A stretch of 52,150 nucleotides of DNA from JAJDIA01 sp031555735 (GTDB taxonomy: Bacteria > Bacteroidota > Bacteroidia > Bacteroidales > Tannerellaceae): assembly GCA_031555735.1 (NCBI GenBank), contig JAVBUE010000017.1, positions 1 to 52,150 on the forward strand, written 5' to 3'. Positions 16,073 to 24,277 of the stretch are shown piece after piece; the stretch's first letter is position 1, and every line of letters starts with the position of its first letter. The notes under the pieces are model-generated. The model was not told the origin of the DNA. It saw only the letters and a list, made by a program, of their open reading frames with translations, and ran no database searches. The position numbers and the translations under genes are program-made.

Positions 16073-17713
16073 TCACTTCCGTGATTGCAGTTGGGCCTCA
16101 TACAGGGATCGGGGCGTTAAGCCTTTCCGGTTTGTTCCTTCGATATGCCCGGCTGTATGCCAGGAGGTGTATTGGTACATGCCGCTTATCTCTTTCGCCT
16201 GGCAACCGATGGCGTAATTCTGCGCCGTGGGTGGTTCCTGGACAACGATTCGTCCCATCGAGCGATCGGCGTCACAATGCCAGCAAACCGAGTTGACGGC
16301 TCCCCATCCATGCCCGGTACCGATGGCTTCCCGGTTGTAAAACCCAATCACCATATTGGAATGATAGATGAACTTCCTCCATCCTTCGACCGGGAGGACA
16401 TGCTGTTCTTTCAGGTTGTCATACAGCATGCCGCTGGTCCATTTCCGATGCCCTTCATTTGCATAAAAGCCGCCATCGGAAACGCAGTGGAGAAAGACGA
16501 TCCCGGATGCGGAAGAAGTCCCGTTCGAGACGTAATGGTGCCGCCCCTTATTGGCATAGCAATCCTTGAATAAGATCAGTTGGGAGTAGGTATATGTGTT
16601 GAAATTATAAGCCCTTTCCCCTACCCTCACCTGACAAACCGGATCGATGGCCCGGCAACGTTCCACCGTGATGTTGTTCGCACATTCGGTAAATACACCC
16701 GATTGTCCGAAATGGAGCAGGGTACAATCGCTGATCCAGCCGTTCTCCGCCGAACGTACCCGTACCGCCTGCCAGGCATGGTTCTCATCCACGCCTCCCG
16801 CTGTTTCAATGTCCACGCGCAGGTGCTCCAACCCAACCTGGCTGACCAGCCCTTCCATGCGCGGTTTATAAATGTAGGATGCCGACAATTCCCTGTTCAG
16901 CGTATAGAAAACAGGCGCGTTGATCGTTATCCGGTTGCCGTCGATAGCCGTAATGGTCCGGTGATATACAATAGGCAGCAGGTCTTTGGTCCACCGGTTG
17001 TCTGCCTCGTTCCTTCCCGGTGTGGGGACTCCTCCCCGGTCGATGGCCTCCAGCCATTGCTCGGAACAGGGATGATAGATCATGATCCGGTCGCCCACCC
17101 GGTAAGGCTGCGTGTCGGCTATGTCGAAAGAGAAGCTTCCTACAGGCACGTTGGGAGTTACGATATCCCGCCGGGTGTTTTCCACCATAGCCTCTCCCGT
17201 AATCAGGGAGTCGGCTCCGACTACAATCACATCCCGCTTCTCCGGTATATTCCCTTTGGCATGGATGACCGTATTCCGGGAAGGATCCTCGCCGTCACCG
17301 GCTCCCCGCAGCACGATCCCGCTATGCCTCAGCCGGAGGGTTCCCCTCACCTCATACACGCCGGGTTGCAGGTAAATGGTTCCCCGGAAGCCGTTGGTAT
17401 CCGGCGGCAAGCTGCCGATCGAGTCGATGATGCCCTGAAGATAGGCGGTGTTGTCGCCCGCTTGGGGGGAAACTTCCCTGACAACCGGCACATCCGGGAT
17501 ATCCATAATGCCCTCCCCGTATCCGGCAAAACTAAAATCAGGAAGTATTTCTCCCTTTTTATTGGGATGATAGCGCAGGTTCCCGTCCGCATCCATGGAA
17601 AGCAATTCCGACTGCCAGGGAATCTCCTTCGCCGGAGGCGCTTCCGTGCAAGCCTCAAAGCAGAGGGTGGCACACAGCAGTACAGGTATGATCAGGGAGA
17701 ACCGATTCTTCAT
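16073..17713 (-). CDS. Exported parallel beta-helix protein (pectate-lyase-like), probable lipoprotein
   Basis: A 546-residue exported protein whose signal peptide ends at a probable lipid-anchored Cys22 (CFEAC, not an ideal lipobox). From about 75 to 520 it shows the repeated short strands and turns of a right-handed parallel beta-helix. The entry looks like the pectate-lyase superfamily (DTNGFRGTIYLQPGVYEV, then GIVLRGAGDGEDPSRNTVI). Such proteins bind or cleave acidic or complex polysaccharides. I cannot pick out catalytic residues, so lyase activity is only inferred. Its ATG overlaps the flippase stop by 4 bp (ATGA). Co-translation with a flippase and a glycosyltransferase suggests it handles the polysaccharide they make. 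Confidence 0.82.
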   Translation of the reverse strand: MKNRFSLIIPVLLCATLCFEACTEAPPAKEIPWQSELLSMDADGNLRYHPNKKGEILPDFSFAGYGEGIMDIPDVPVVREVSPQAGDNTAYLQGIIDSIGSLPPDTNGFRGTIYLQPGVYEVRGTLRLRHSGIVLRGAGDGEDPSRNTVIHAKGNIPEKRDVIVVGADSLITGEAMVENTRRDIVTPNVPVGSFSFDIADTQPYRVGDRIMIYHPCSEQWLEAIDRGGVPTPGRNEADNRWTKDLLPIVYHRTITAIDGNRITINAPVFYTLNRELSASYIYKPRMEGLVSQVGLEHLRVDIETAGGVDENHAWQAVRVRSAENGWISDCTLLHFGQSGVFTECANNITVERCRAIDPVCQVRVGERAYNFNTYTYSQLILFKDCYANKGRHHYVSNGTSSASGIVFLHCVSDGGFYANEGHRKWTSGMLYDNLKEQHVLPVEGWRKFIYHSNMVIGFYNREAIGTGHGWGAVNSVCWHCDADRSMGRIVVQEPPTAQNYAIGCQAKEISGMYQYTSWHTAGHIEGTNRKGLTPRSLYEAQLQSRK

Positions 17714-19149
17714 GACAAATTGATTTTAGCAAGATGAATCCATTTATATTTCAACGCAACGGCAACGTATATCAGAAAGAAAACAACTCCTTCTGCCAGC
17801 GTGAGGTAAACCGGTAACGAAAAGCGGGCGATTGCAAGATGGACAACCACCTGGATCGCCAGCAGCAACAGGCAACCCAACAACTCCCTGCTCCGGAGCA
17901 GAAAGGAAAACACCTCCGCATGTTCATCCGTAGCGATGAAAATGCCTAACAGGAGCAGGTTGGCAACGACCGTTGTCAGGGCGGCTACCTGATATCCCAT
18001 CAGCGGGATCAGGAGCATATTCAATGCAATGTTGGCGATAATGCCCACCGCATAAGCCCCTGAAACCAGTTTGAATCGATCCCTGAATTTGAGGTTCAAC
18101 ACACTCAGGGTGAACAGTCCGGCAACGAACTCCGCCGCTCCTGCCCAGGAAATAACCGGATATCCCACACGGAATGCTTCACCCAGCATGATGCAGGCGA
18201 TCTCTTTGGCATAGATGAAAAAATAGACGGTGATGGGTAAGAAGCAAAAGACGTACAGCTTCACATATTCATAAAGCTGTTTTTTCATATTGTCCGGCCG
18301 GAATTCCAGGATCGACAACAGGTAGGGATTAATCGCCGCCCAGTATGTTTGTACCAGTATCAGGAGGGAGATTTGCGCAATGTTGTAGTTCTGGTTGTAA
18401 ATACCCACATCGCTTACTCCGCAGAAATATTCAATCAGGAAGCGGTCCGACGAGACCAGCAGGGCGGCGCAAAGGCTGGTAACCAGCCCGATCCTGCCAT
18501 ACCGGAGGAAGACGCGCAATTCGGCTTTCCGTACCAAACGGAACGACAGCTTCAGGGTGAACCAGCCGGGTACCACCACGACCGCGATCAGCAATACGTT
18601 AAGTACGATGTTGCTGATCAGAAATGCTTCGATGCCGTACTGCCGGATAAACGTAAGGTACAGCAGCAAGCCGAAACTCCCGACGGCCCGTACCGTCTGC
18701 AAACTGTTGTAATACAAAGTCCGCCCTTCCAGGCGTGGCCTCACAAAGTATAGGGAAAGTATTTCGGAGGAGAAGAACTGCAGGGCGCCCCATAGAATCA
18801 GGTTCCTGGCTAAGGGCGCATCGCAGTTGGCATACCAGACGGAGGATACCAGGAAAATAAGGGCGGAAAACAACAGGTACAGGAACGTCAGGTTGGCATA
18901 CAACTCCCGTATCCTGTTCTCTTGCTTATACCGGTAGTAATACCTGAATACGCAACTGGTGATCCAGGAGTAGCACACAATAGACAGGTAGGTGAAGACA
19001 AAGAGCACCAGTGAATAGACTCCATAGTCTTCCGTCGAAAACTTCCGCGTGAACACAGGCGATTTGACGATCCCTACAACCAACGGCGCTACATTACCGA
19101 CCAGATACCAAAGTACGTCTTTGAGTATGACATTCCGCTTCTCATTCAT
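17710..19149 (-). CDS. Polysaccharide flippase (Wzx/MVF-type)
   Basis: A 479-residue integral membrane protein of the Wzx/MATE-like polysaccharide export family, with about 14 transmembrane segments. It would move lipid-linked oligosaccharide across the inner membrane. I chose the ATG at 19149 (MNEKRNVILKDVLWYLVGN), not the longer frame to 19209, because family similarity and the first membrane helix begin there. It overlaps the glycosyltransferase end by 8 bp and the beta-helix start by 4 bp, so all three are translationally coupled. No polymerase or full capsule locus is adjacent. Confidence 0.88.
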   Translation of the reverse strand: MNEKRNVILKDVLWYLVGNVAPLVVGIVKSPVFTRKFSTEDYGVYSLVLFVFTYLSIVCYSWITSCVFRYYYRYKQENRIRELYANLTFLYLLFSALIFLVSSVWYANCDAPLARNLILWGALQFFSSEILSLYFVRPRLEGRTLYYNSLQTVRAVGSFGLLLYLTFIRQYGIEAFLISNIVLNVLLIAVVVVPGWFTLKLSFRLVRKAELRVFLRYGRIGLVTSLCAALLVSSDRFLIEYFCGVSDVGIYNQNYNIAQISLLILVQTYWAAINPYLLSILEFRPDNMKKQLYEYVKLYVFCFLPITVYFFIYAKEIACIMLGEAFRVGYPVISWAGAAEFVAGLFTLSVLNLKFRDRFKLVSGAYAVGIIANIALNMLLIPLMGYQVAALTTVVANLLLLGIFIATDEHAEVFSFLLRSRELLGCLLLLAIQVVVHLAIARFSLPVYLTLAEGVVFFLIYVAVALKYKWIHLAKINLS

Positions 19150-20311
19150 CCCTGTTGAGTAATTTGGAATAGATTCCCTGCAACACTTCTTCCTGATTCT
19201 CCCATACAAAATGTTCTTTTACTAATGAAACGGACGAAGGGCCGTATTTCTTATACGCATCCCCATACATTAACTGTAAAATAGCGGCGGCCACCTCCTG
19301 CGGTTGATGCGGATCGGCAGTCAGTCCCGCCTGATGGCGTGCAATTAGGTCGCCGATATGGCCGAAATCCGAACCTACCACCGGCAGCCCGAACGACATG
19401 TATTCAAATAATTTGATCGGTAAGATGCGTTGGTTGGTCCGGTTCCGGGGGAAAAGGCAGAGTGCGATCCTGCTTCTCCGGTAATAGTCGTTTAGCTGCT
19501 CAATGGGGAATTGTCCGGGGAAACACACATTCCGTACCAGCCCGTGCCGGGCGATCCACGCATATACCTCCCGTTCCAACTGCGGATCCGCAAAGGACCC
19601 CACGAAGACAAACAACGGTTCAGCACCCTGCTGCTTACATGCGAGCAGGGCTTCCAGCATGAGCCATATGCCCTTCGAAACGGAGATACTGCCGCAGTAA
19701 ACGGCATCAATGGTTTTGTCGTATCCGGATGTGTCTTCCGGTGTGAAGAACGAATAATTATATACGATCGCCGTATGGGGATTCTTTTTCCGGAAGCGCG
19801 CGGCTACATTGGATTCGGTGGCGATCAGGTAGTCGGCCTTTTTCAACGCCCTGCGTTCGGCAACCAGCGCCGGCAGATCACGCAAGAGCACGCGTGAAAG
19901 CGAGCGATCCCTCCAATAGTCCCTGAAGTTATCCCCATAGGGTTCATGCGCATCGTAGATTACTTTCGGATGGTGCGGGAGTTTTTGCAACCGGTCCACC
20001 AGGCGGCAAAGCTCCACATCGTGCAGGTGATAGACAGAAGCCCGGATCTCCCGCGCCGCTTCCAGCAGATCAGGCATGCGCGATTGCCGGAGGGCTGCCC
20101 ATTTGCCGTCCGTCCGTTGTACTTTCTTCAATTGGAGGATGTGTATGCCGTCGGCGGTCGTATAGCTTTTACCTTCCTTGCCATAACAGATGTGAAACAC
20201 ATCATATCCGTGCTGCTGAAGAGTGATGCCTTCTTTTTTGTAAATCCGATCATCCTCGGGCGCATGCGTACAAGAGATCATGCAGATTTTTATTTTTCCA
20301 AACGCTGGCAT
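19142..20311 (-). CDS. GT4-family glycosyltransferase
   Basis: A 389-residue retaining glycosyltransferase of GT-B fold, family GT4. The N-terminal Rossmann half begins ICMISCTHAPEDDRIYKKEG, a typical opening. The C-terminal half carries the donor-binding E-x7-E-like region in LPIKLFEYMSFGLPVVGS. The sugar donor and acceptor are unknown. The start at 20311 (MPAFGKIK) was chosen because a -7-like box (TACCTTTA, 20343-20350) lies 31 bp upstream; the Met at 20281 is an alternative, and the longer frame from 20401 is unlikely. It is the first gene of the GT4-flippase-beta-helix operon and probably builds an oligosaccharide for the flippase. Confidence 0.88.
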   Translation of the reverse strand: MPAFGKIKICMISCTHAPEDDRIYKKEGITLQQHGYDVFHICYGKEGKSYTTADGIHILQLKKVQRTDGKWAALRQSRMPDLLEAAREIRASVYHLHDVELCRLVDRLQKLPHHPKVIYDAHEPYGDNFRDYWRDRSLSRVLLRDLPALVAERRALKKADYLIATESNVAARFRKKNPHTAIVYNYSFFTPEDTSGYDKTIDAVYCGSISVSKGIWLMLEALLACKQQGAEPLFVFVGSFADPQLEREVYAWIARHGLVRNVCFPGQFPIEQLNDYYRRSRIALCLFPRNRTNQRILPIKLFEYMSFGLPVVGSDFGHIGDLIARHQAGLTADPHQPQEVAAAILQLMYGDAYKKYGPSSVSLVKEHFVWENQEEVLQGIYSKLLNRDE

Positions 20312-20772
20312 TTGAATGCAGGATAATTTAGTACAACTTGTGTAAAGGTAGTGAAATTTAACAGCGGGTCTGCCTAAGCGAATGGATAATTTAAAAATCA
20401 TCGCTATATTGGAGTTGTACCTTGTGACATCAAATCCGGCTCATGTCACAAAAATCCCTGTACTGAAGCAGTCTGTTGCTTATAACAGTGTGTTTGCTTC
20501 TGGATGGGGGGAAAAAAGGAACGGAATTGGAGTGGCAAAATGGTAGCGAATCATGCAGATGAATGGCTTTTATCCGGATGAAAAATCCCTTTTCTCCCGT
20601 TTGCAGGCGCTAATTTGTTTCAAAATGGGCACTATCTCTGCCATTTTGTATTTCCGTTGACCCGCTATAATCCCGTTTTTTTTCGCTTCCGGGCAATCGG
20701 CCGGAAAATTCGGGCGTCTGGAGGGCTAAAAAACGCTTGGGGAAGACATCCTTTTTCGATAAGCCCTCCCTG
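20312..20772. other. Intergenic region with several short inverted repeats
   Basis: No credible gene. A -7-like box for the glycosyltransferase operon is at 20343-20350 (minus strand). TTGTGACAT at 20422-20430 and its exact complement at 20443-20451 form an operator-like inverted repeat with a 12-nt spacer. CAAAATGG at 20621-20628 pairs with 20641-20648, also with a 12-nt spacer. GGAGGGCT at 20720-20727 pairs with 20762-20769 and may belong to termination of the AlkD-like gene. Confidence 0.5.
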
Positions 20773-21480
20773 CTATTTTTTCTTCAGGTACGCTTGCCGT
20801 TCCTCTTCCGGATAATGTTCGATGGCATAGCGGAGGGCGGTGCGGGGTAAGCGGGTGGTATGGAGATCGAGGAAGTCGGATAGCGCTTCGCGGTCTTTCT
20901 TCCCTACTTCGCGGAGCATCCATCCGATGGCCTTGTGCATGAGGTCGTGGGGATGGCGGATGAGCCGTTCGGCAAGGGCGAAGGTATCGTCGTACTGCCG
21001 GTGCTTGATGAACATCCAGGTGGAGACGATGGCGATACGCTGTTCCCAGAGGTTACCGGAATCGGCAAGCGCGTATAAAGGTGCACGGTCTTTGTCGAGG
21101 AGGTATCCGCCCACCACATCGCGGCAGGTCACATCCACCAGGTCCCAGTTGTTGATCCGCCCCGCTTTGGCTTGGGCGAGGTAGAAGTCGTACACCGCCT
21201 CCTGTTGCGCCGGCGATGCTTTCTTAAACTGCTCCACCAGGATCAGCAGGGCACAGAGGCGTGCTTCGTGGTACGGGCTGTCCAGCAGCGTTGCCAACTC
21301 CGGCAGGGGCGTCTGTTTGTTTGCTTTCGCGATCGTGCGTGTCAGCGGGACCACCAGCCCCAGAAAGACATCGCCTTCGGCATATTCTCCCTTGCCGGTC
21401 TTGAAGAACCCTTGCAGGAAGCGCGCTTTCTCCGGATTGGCCATCGAAAGCAGTTCGTCGAGGATAAAAGTGGCTGTCAT
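20773..21480 (-). CDS. AlkD-like DNA alkylation repair protein
   Basis: A 235-residue all-helical HEAT-like repeat protein of the DNA alkylation repair (AlkD/AlkC) family, known for glycosylases removing 3- or 7-alkylpurines. Family features include FLQGFFKTGKGEYAEGDVF near the N terminus, then LLDSPYHEARLCALLIL. NNWDLVDVTCRDVVGGYLL carries the conserved W-D pair, and WMLREVGKKDREALSDFL lies near the C terminus. The start overlaps the stop of the dehydrogenase gene by 4 bp, so the two are co-translated. Substrate range is inferred from the family only. Confidence 0.92.
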   Translation of the reverse strand: MTATFILDELLSMANPEKARFLQGFFKTGKGEYAEGDVFLGLVVPLTRTIAKANKQTPLPELATLLDSPYHEARLCALLILVEQFKKASPAQQEAVYDFYLAQAKAGRINNWDLVDVTCRDVVGGYLLDKDRAPLYALADSGNLWEQRIAIVSTWMFIKHRQYDDTFALAERLIRHPHDLMHKAIGWMLREVGKKDREALSDFLDLHTTRLPRTALRYAIEHYPEEERQAYLKKK

Positions 21481-22442
21481 GGGCGGAGGACGCGGGTTAC
21501 GGGACGGTCGCCTTCGAGGAAACCGATCACATTATTACTTACGGCGTGCGCCATCGCCAGGCGTGCGTCCGCTGTCTGGGTACCGATATGTGGGGTGAGG
21601 ACTACGTTGTCCATCGCCAGCAGTTCGGGTGAGGGATGGTCGCCATTCTCAAACACATCCAGCCCGGCGCCGCGTATCGTACCGTCTTGCAATGCGCGGA
21701 CGAGCGCTTGTTCGTCCACCAACGCGCCGCGGGCGGTATTGATGAGGATAGCCGACGGTTTCATCTGCCGCAGTTCGGCTTCACCGATGAGGTGGAAGGT
21801 GTCGGGGGTGGACGGGGCGTTCAGGGAGACGAAATCCGATTGGGCAAGCAGCGCTTCCTTCGTGGCGTAGGTCACGTTCAGCCGTGTCTCTTCTTCGATA
21901 TACAACTGATGGCGGTTGTGGTAGAGCACGTGCATGCCGCAGGCGTTGGCACGTTTGGCAAGCGCTTTGCCGATCCGTCCCATGCCGATGATGCCGAGTG
22001 TTTGGCCGGTGATAGACACGCCGAGGTTATCCAGCACGGTCACCTTCATACCGGCGCCCTGCGCGCGCAGCCTGCGGTCGCATTCGGTGATGCGGCGGGC
22101 GGCGTCGATCAGCAGGCCCAGTGCCAGGTTGGCTGTGGGGGCGACGACCGGTTCGGGTGTATTCGCCACCGTGATGCCTTTCTCCAGGGCGTAGGCTACC
22201 TCTATATTATTATAACCTACGGCATAGTTCGCGATCAGTTTCAGGTTGGGGGCGCTGTCTATGAGGTGTTTATCCACCGGGAAGTTGAACATGGGGCAAA
22301 GCACGTCGTAGTCTGCTATCTGAGCCAGCACTTCTTCGTACGTAAAACTATGCCCCTGGGGGAAGGTGACGTCGTAGCGGCTTTCCATCTCGGCAAAGCC
22401 TTCGCGAAACACGTCGTAGGTGACTAATATCTTCTTCTTCAT
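21477..22442 (-). CDS. D-isomer-specific 2-hydroxyacid dehydrogenase
   Basis: A 321-residue NAD(P)-dependent oxidoreductase that interconverts 2-keto and D-2-hydroxy acids, perhaps glyoxylate/hydroxypyruvate. The nucleotide-binding motif GIIGMGRIG is at 150-158. The catalytic set is R238 (INTARG), E265 (LDVFENG) and H285 (LTPHIG). Length and order are standard. It is the first gene of a two-gene operon with the AlkD-like repair gene; no metabolic reason for that pairing is evident. The exact substrate is unknown. Confidence 0.93.
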   Translation of the reverse strand: MKKKILVTYDVFREGFAEMESRYDVTFPQGHSFTYEEVLAQIADYDVLCPMFNFPVDKHLIDSAPNLKLIANYAVGYNNIEVAYALEKGITVANTPEPVVAPTANLALGLLIDAARRITECDRRLRAQGAGMKVTVLDNLGVSITGQTLGIIGMGRIGKALAKRANACGMHVLYHNRHQLYIEEETRLNVTYATKEALLAQSDFVSLNAPSTPDTFHLIGEAELRQMKPSAILINTARGALVDEQALVRALQDGTIRGAGLDVFENGDHPSPELLAMDNVVLTPHIGTQTADARLAMAHAVSNNVIGFLEGDRPVTRVLRP

Positions 22443-22467
22443 TGCGTTTGAATGTTTATCCGGGTGT

Positions 22468-22475
22468 CAAAATTA
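22468..22475 (-). promoter_or_regulatory. -7 box for the dehydrogenase operon
   Basis: TAATTTTG on the minus strand, 26 bp upstream of the ATG, diverging from the box at 22509-22516. Confidence 0.5.
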
Positions 22476-22508
22476 CATAAACACCCCCTTAAAACAAAGA
22501 AGAATTCG

Positions 22509-22516
22509 TACTTTTG
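22509..22516 (+). promoter_or_regulatory. -7 box for the long plus-strand operon
   Basis: TACTTTTG, an exact TAnnTTTG match 33 bp upstream of the first ATG. It would drive the run from the SpmA/SpmB-like gene towards deoC. Confidence 0.55.
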
Positions 22517-22548
22517 CGGCATAAACAGATATGTGACGCGCAATTACC

Positions 22549-23784
22549 ATGGTTTTAAACTACATCTGGATTGCTTTTTTCCTGATCGCTTTCGTGGTCG
22601 CCTTCGGCAAATTGATCTTCCTCGGAGATACGGCGGTATTTACAGACATCATCAAGGCGTCGTTCGACGCGGCAAAGAATGGGTTCGAGATATCGTTGGG
22701 ACTGACCGGTATTCTTGCTTTGTGGCTGGGTATCATGAAGATCGGCGAGAGCGGGGGCGTGATACAGGCGTTTGCCCGGCTGTGCAGCCCGGTATTCAGC
22801 AAACTCTTCCCCGGTGTGCCGAAAGACCATCCGGCTACCGGCTCCATGTTCATGAATTTCTCCGCCAACCTGCTGGGGCTCGACAATGCCGCCACCCCGA
22901 TGGGACTAAAGGCCATGCAGCAACTGCAGGAACTGAATCCTGAGAAGGATACGACGAGCGACGCCATGGTGATGTTCCTCTGCATCAATGCCTCCGGGCT
23001 TACGCTGATACCGATCACCATCATGATGTACCGGGCGCAACTGGGCGCCGCCAACCCGTCGGATGTGTTCCTGCCGATCATGCTGGCTACGTTCACTTCT
23101 ACACTGGTAGCCATCCTGGGCGTCTGCTTCAAGCAACGGATCAATATCCTGCAGAAGAACCTGCTGTTGTTCTTCGGTGGGGCGGTCGGACTGATCGGCG
23201 GACTGGTGGCGCTCTTCCGTTCGATGGATCCGGAACAGGTGTCGCTCTACTCTACGTTGTTTGCCAATGCGTTGTTATTCACCATTATATGCGGATTTAT
23301 CATCAGCGGGATACGCAAGAAGATCAACGTCTATGACGCCTTTATCGAAGGGGCGAAGGAGGGGTTCAAGACGGCGGTGACCATCATACCCTACCTCATC
23401 GCCATCCTGGTGGGCGTCGGTATCTTCCGCGCGTCGGGAGCAATGGATTTCCTGACCGGCGGGATCGAGAAAGGCGTAGCCGCCTGTGGGTTCGATACCG
23501 GATTTGTGGGCGCGTTGCCCACCATGCTGATGAAACCCCTGAGCGGTAGCGGAGCGCGGGGGATGATGCTCGACGCGATGCGCACGTATGGCGCCGATTC
23601 GTTTGTGGGAAGGCTGTCGTGCATCGCACAGGGAGCGGCAGACACGACGTTTTATGTGGTAGCCTTGTATTGCGGGAGCGTAAGCATCCGGAATACCCGC
23701 TATATCATTCCCTGTGCGCTGTTGGCCGACCTGGCGGGGGTGATCGCCGCCATTGCGATGGCGTATCTCTTTTTTGGCTCTTAA
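22549..23784 (+). CDS. SpmA/SpmB-type nucleoside-recognition (Gate domain) membrane protein
   Basis: A 411-residue inner-membrane protein in which SpmA-like and SpmB-like halves are fused, as is usual in Bacteroidetes. The first Gate domain includes GFEISLGLTGILALWLGIMK and the conserved NFSANLLGLDNAATPMGLKA. The second half includes GAKEGFKTAVTIIPYLIAI and the motif PLSGSGARGMM. In sporulators SpmA and SpmB affect spore core dehydration; this organism is not a spore former, so the role, perhaps solute or nucleoside transport, is unknown. It is the first gene of the plus-strand run. Confidence 0.88.
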   Translation: MVLNYIWIAFFLIAFVVAFGKLIFLGDTAVFTDIIKASFDAAKNGFEISLGLTGILALWLGIMKIGESGGVIQAFARLCSPVFSKLFPGVPKDHPATGSMFMNFSANLLGLDNAATPMGLKAMQQLQELNPEKDTTSDAMVMFLCINASGLTLIPITIMMYRAQLGAANPSDVFLPIMLATFTSTLVAILGVCFKQRINILQKNLLLFFGGAVGLIGGLVALFRSMDPEQVSLYSTLFANALLFTIICGFIISGIRKKINVYDAFIEGAKEGFKTAVTIIPYLIAILVGVGIFRASGAMDFLTGGIEKGVAACGFDTGFVGALPTMLMKPLSGSGARGMMLDAMRTYGADSFVGRLSCIAQGAADTTFYVVALYCGSVSIRNTRYIIPCALLADLAGVIAAIAMAYLFFGS

Positions 23785-23795
23785 ACCGATAGATT

Positions 23796-24236
23796 ATGGC
23801 AATACAATATTATGCGGAAGAGGTAAAGCTGCCCGGGATAAAGAAACGGGCGGTTACCCAATGGATCAGGGCTGTAGCCGCCTCCTATGGCAGGCGGGCG
23901 GGCGAAATAAGCTATATCTTCTGCACGGATGAGAAGATATTGGAAGTGAACCGCGCATACCTGCAGCACGATTATTATACCGATATCATTACCTTCGATT
24001 ATACGGAGGGCGATGTGATCGCTGGCGATCTGTTCATCAGCCTCGATACCGTCCGTACCAATGCGGAGACTTTCCATACCGGCTATACGGAAGAGCTCTA
24101 CCGGACGATTATTCACGGTATCCTGCACCTCTGCGGGATCAACGACAAAGGTCCCGGTGAGCGGGAAATCATGGAAGGCGAGGAAAACAAAGCGCTGGCG
24201 CTGCTTCCCGCCGACCTGCGAAACGAACAACTGTAA
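23796..24236 (+). CDS. ybeY: Endoribonuclease YbeY (rRNA maturation factor)
   Basis: A 146-residue metal-dependent single-strand endoribonuclease that helps process the 16S rRNA 3' end and control ribosome quality. The core motif HGILHLCG starts at H107, with H111 as the second metal ligand. Where most YbeY proteins have a third His (HLxGxDH) this one reads GINDKGPGEREIM, a substitution I remember as common in Bacteroidetes. EVNRAYLQHDYYTDIITFDY is the typical central segment. It starts 11 bp after the upstream gene. Confidence 0.93.
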   Translation: MAIQYYAEEVKLPGIKKRAVTQWIRAVAASYGRRAGEISYIFCTDEKILEVNRAYLQHDYYTDIITFDYTEGDVIAGDLFISLDTVRTNAETFHTGYTEELYRTIIHGILHLCGINDKGPGEREIMEGEENKALALLPADLRNEQL

Positions 24237-24277
24237 GAACTGAACAGCCTGCCGGGTTGTTACATTGAGAAGAAGGG

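Noticed and set aside
20551..20661. Short frame of about 36 codons starting MQMNGFYPDEK
   Set aside because: No signal peptide, coupling or promoter support, and it overlaps an inverted repeat. Not enough to call a gene.
22443..22548. Replication origin itself
   Set aside because: The gap is small and shows no cluster of DnaA boxes or AT-rich unwinding element. Only the strand pattern suggests proximity to an origin.
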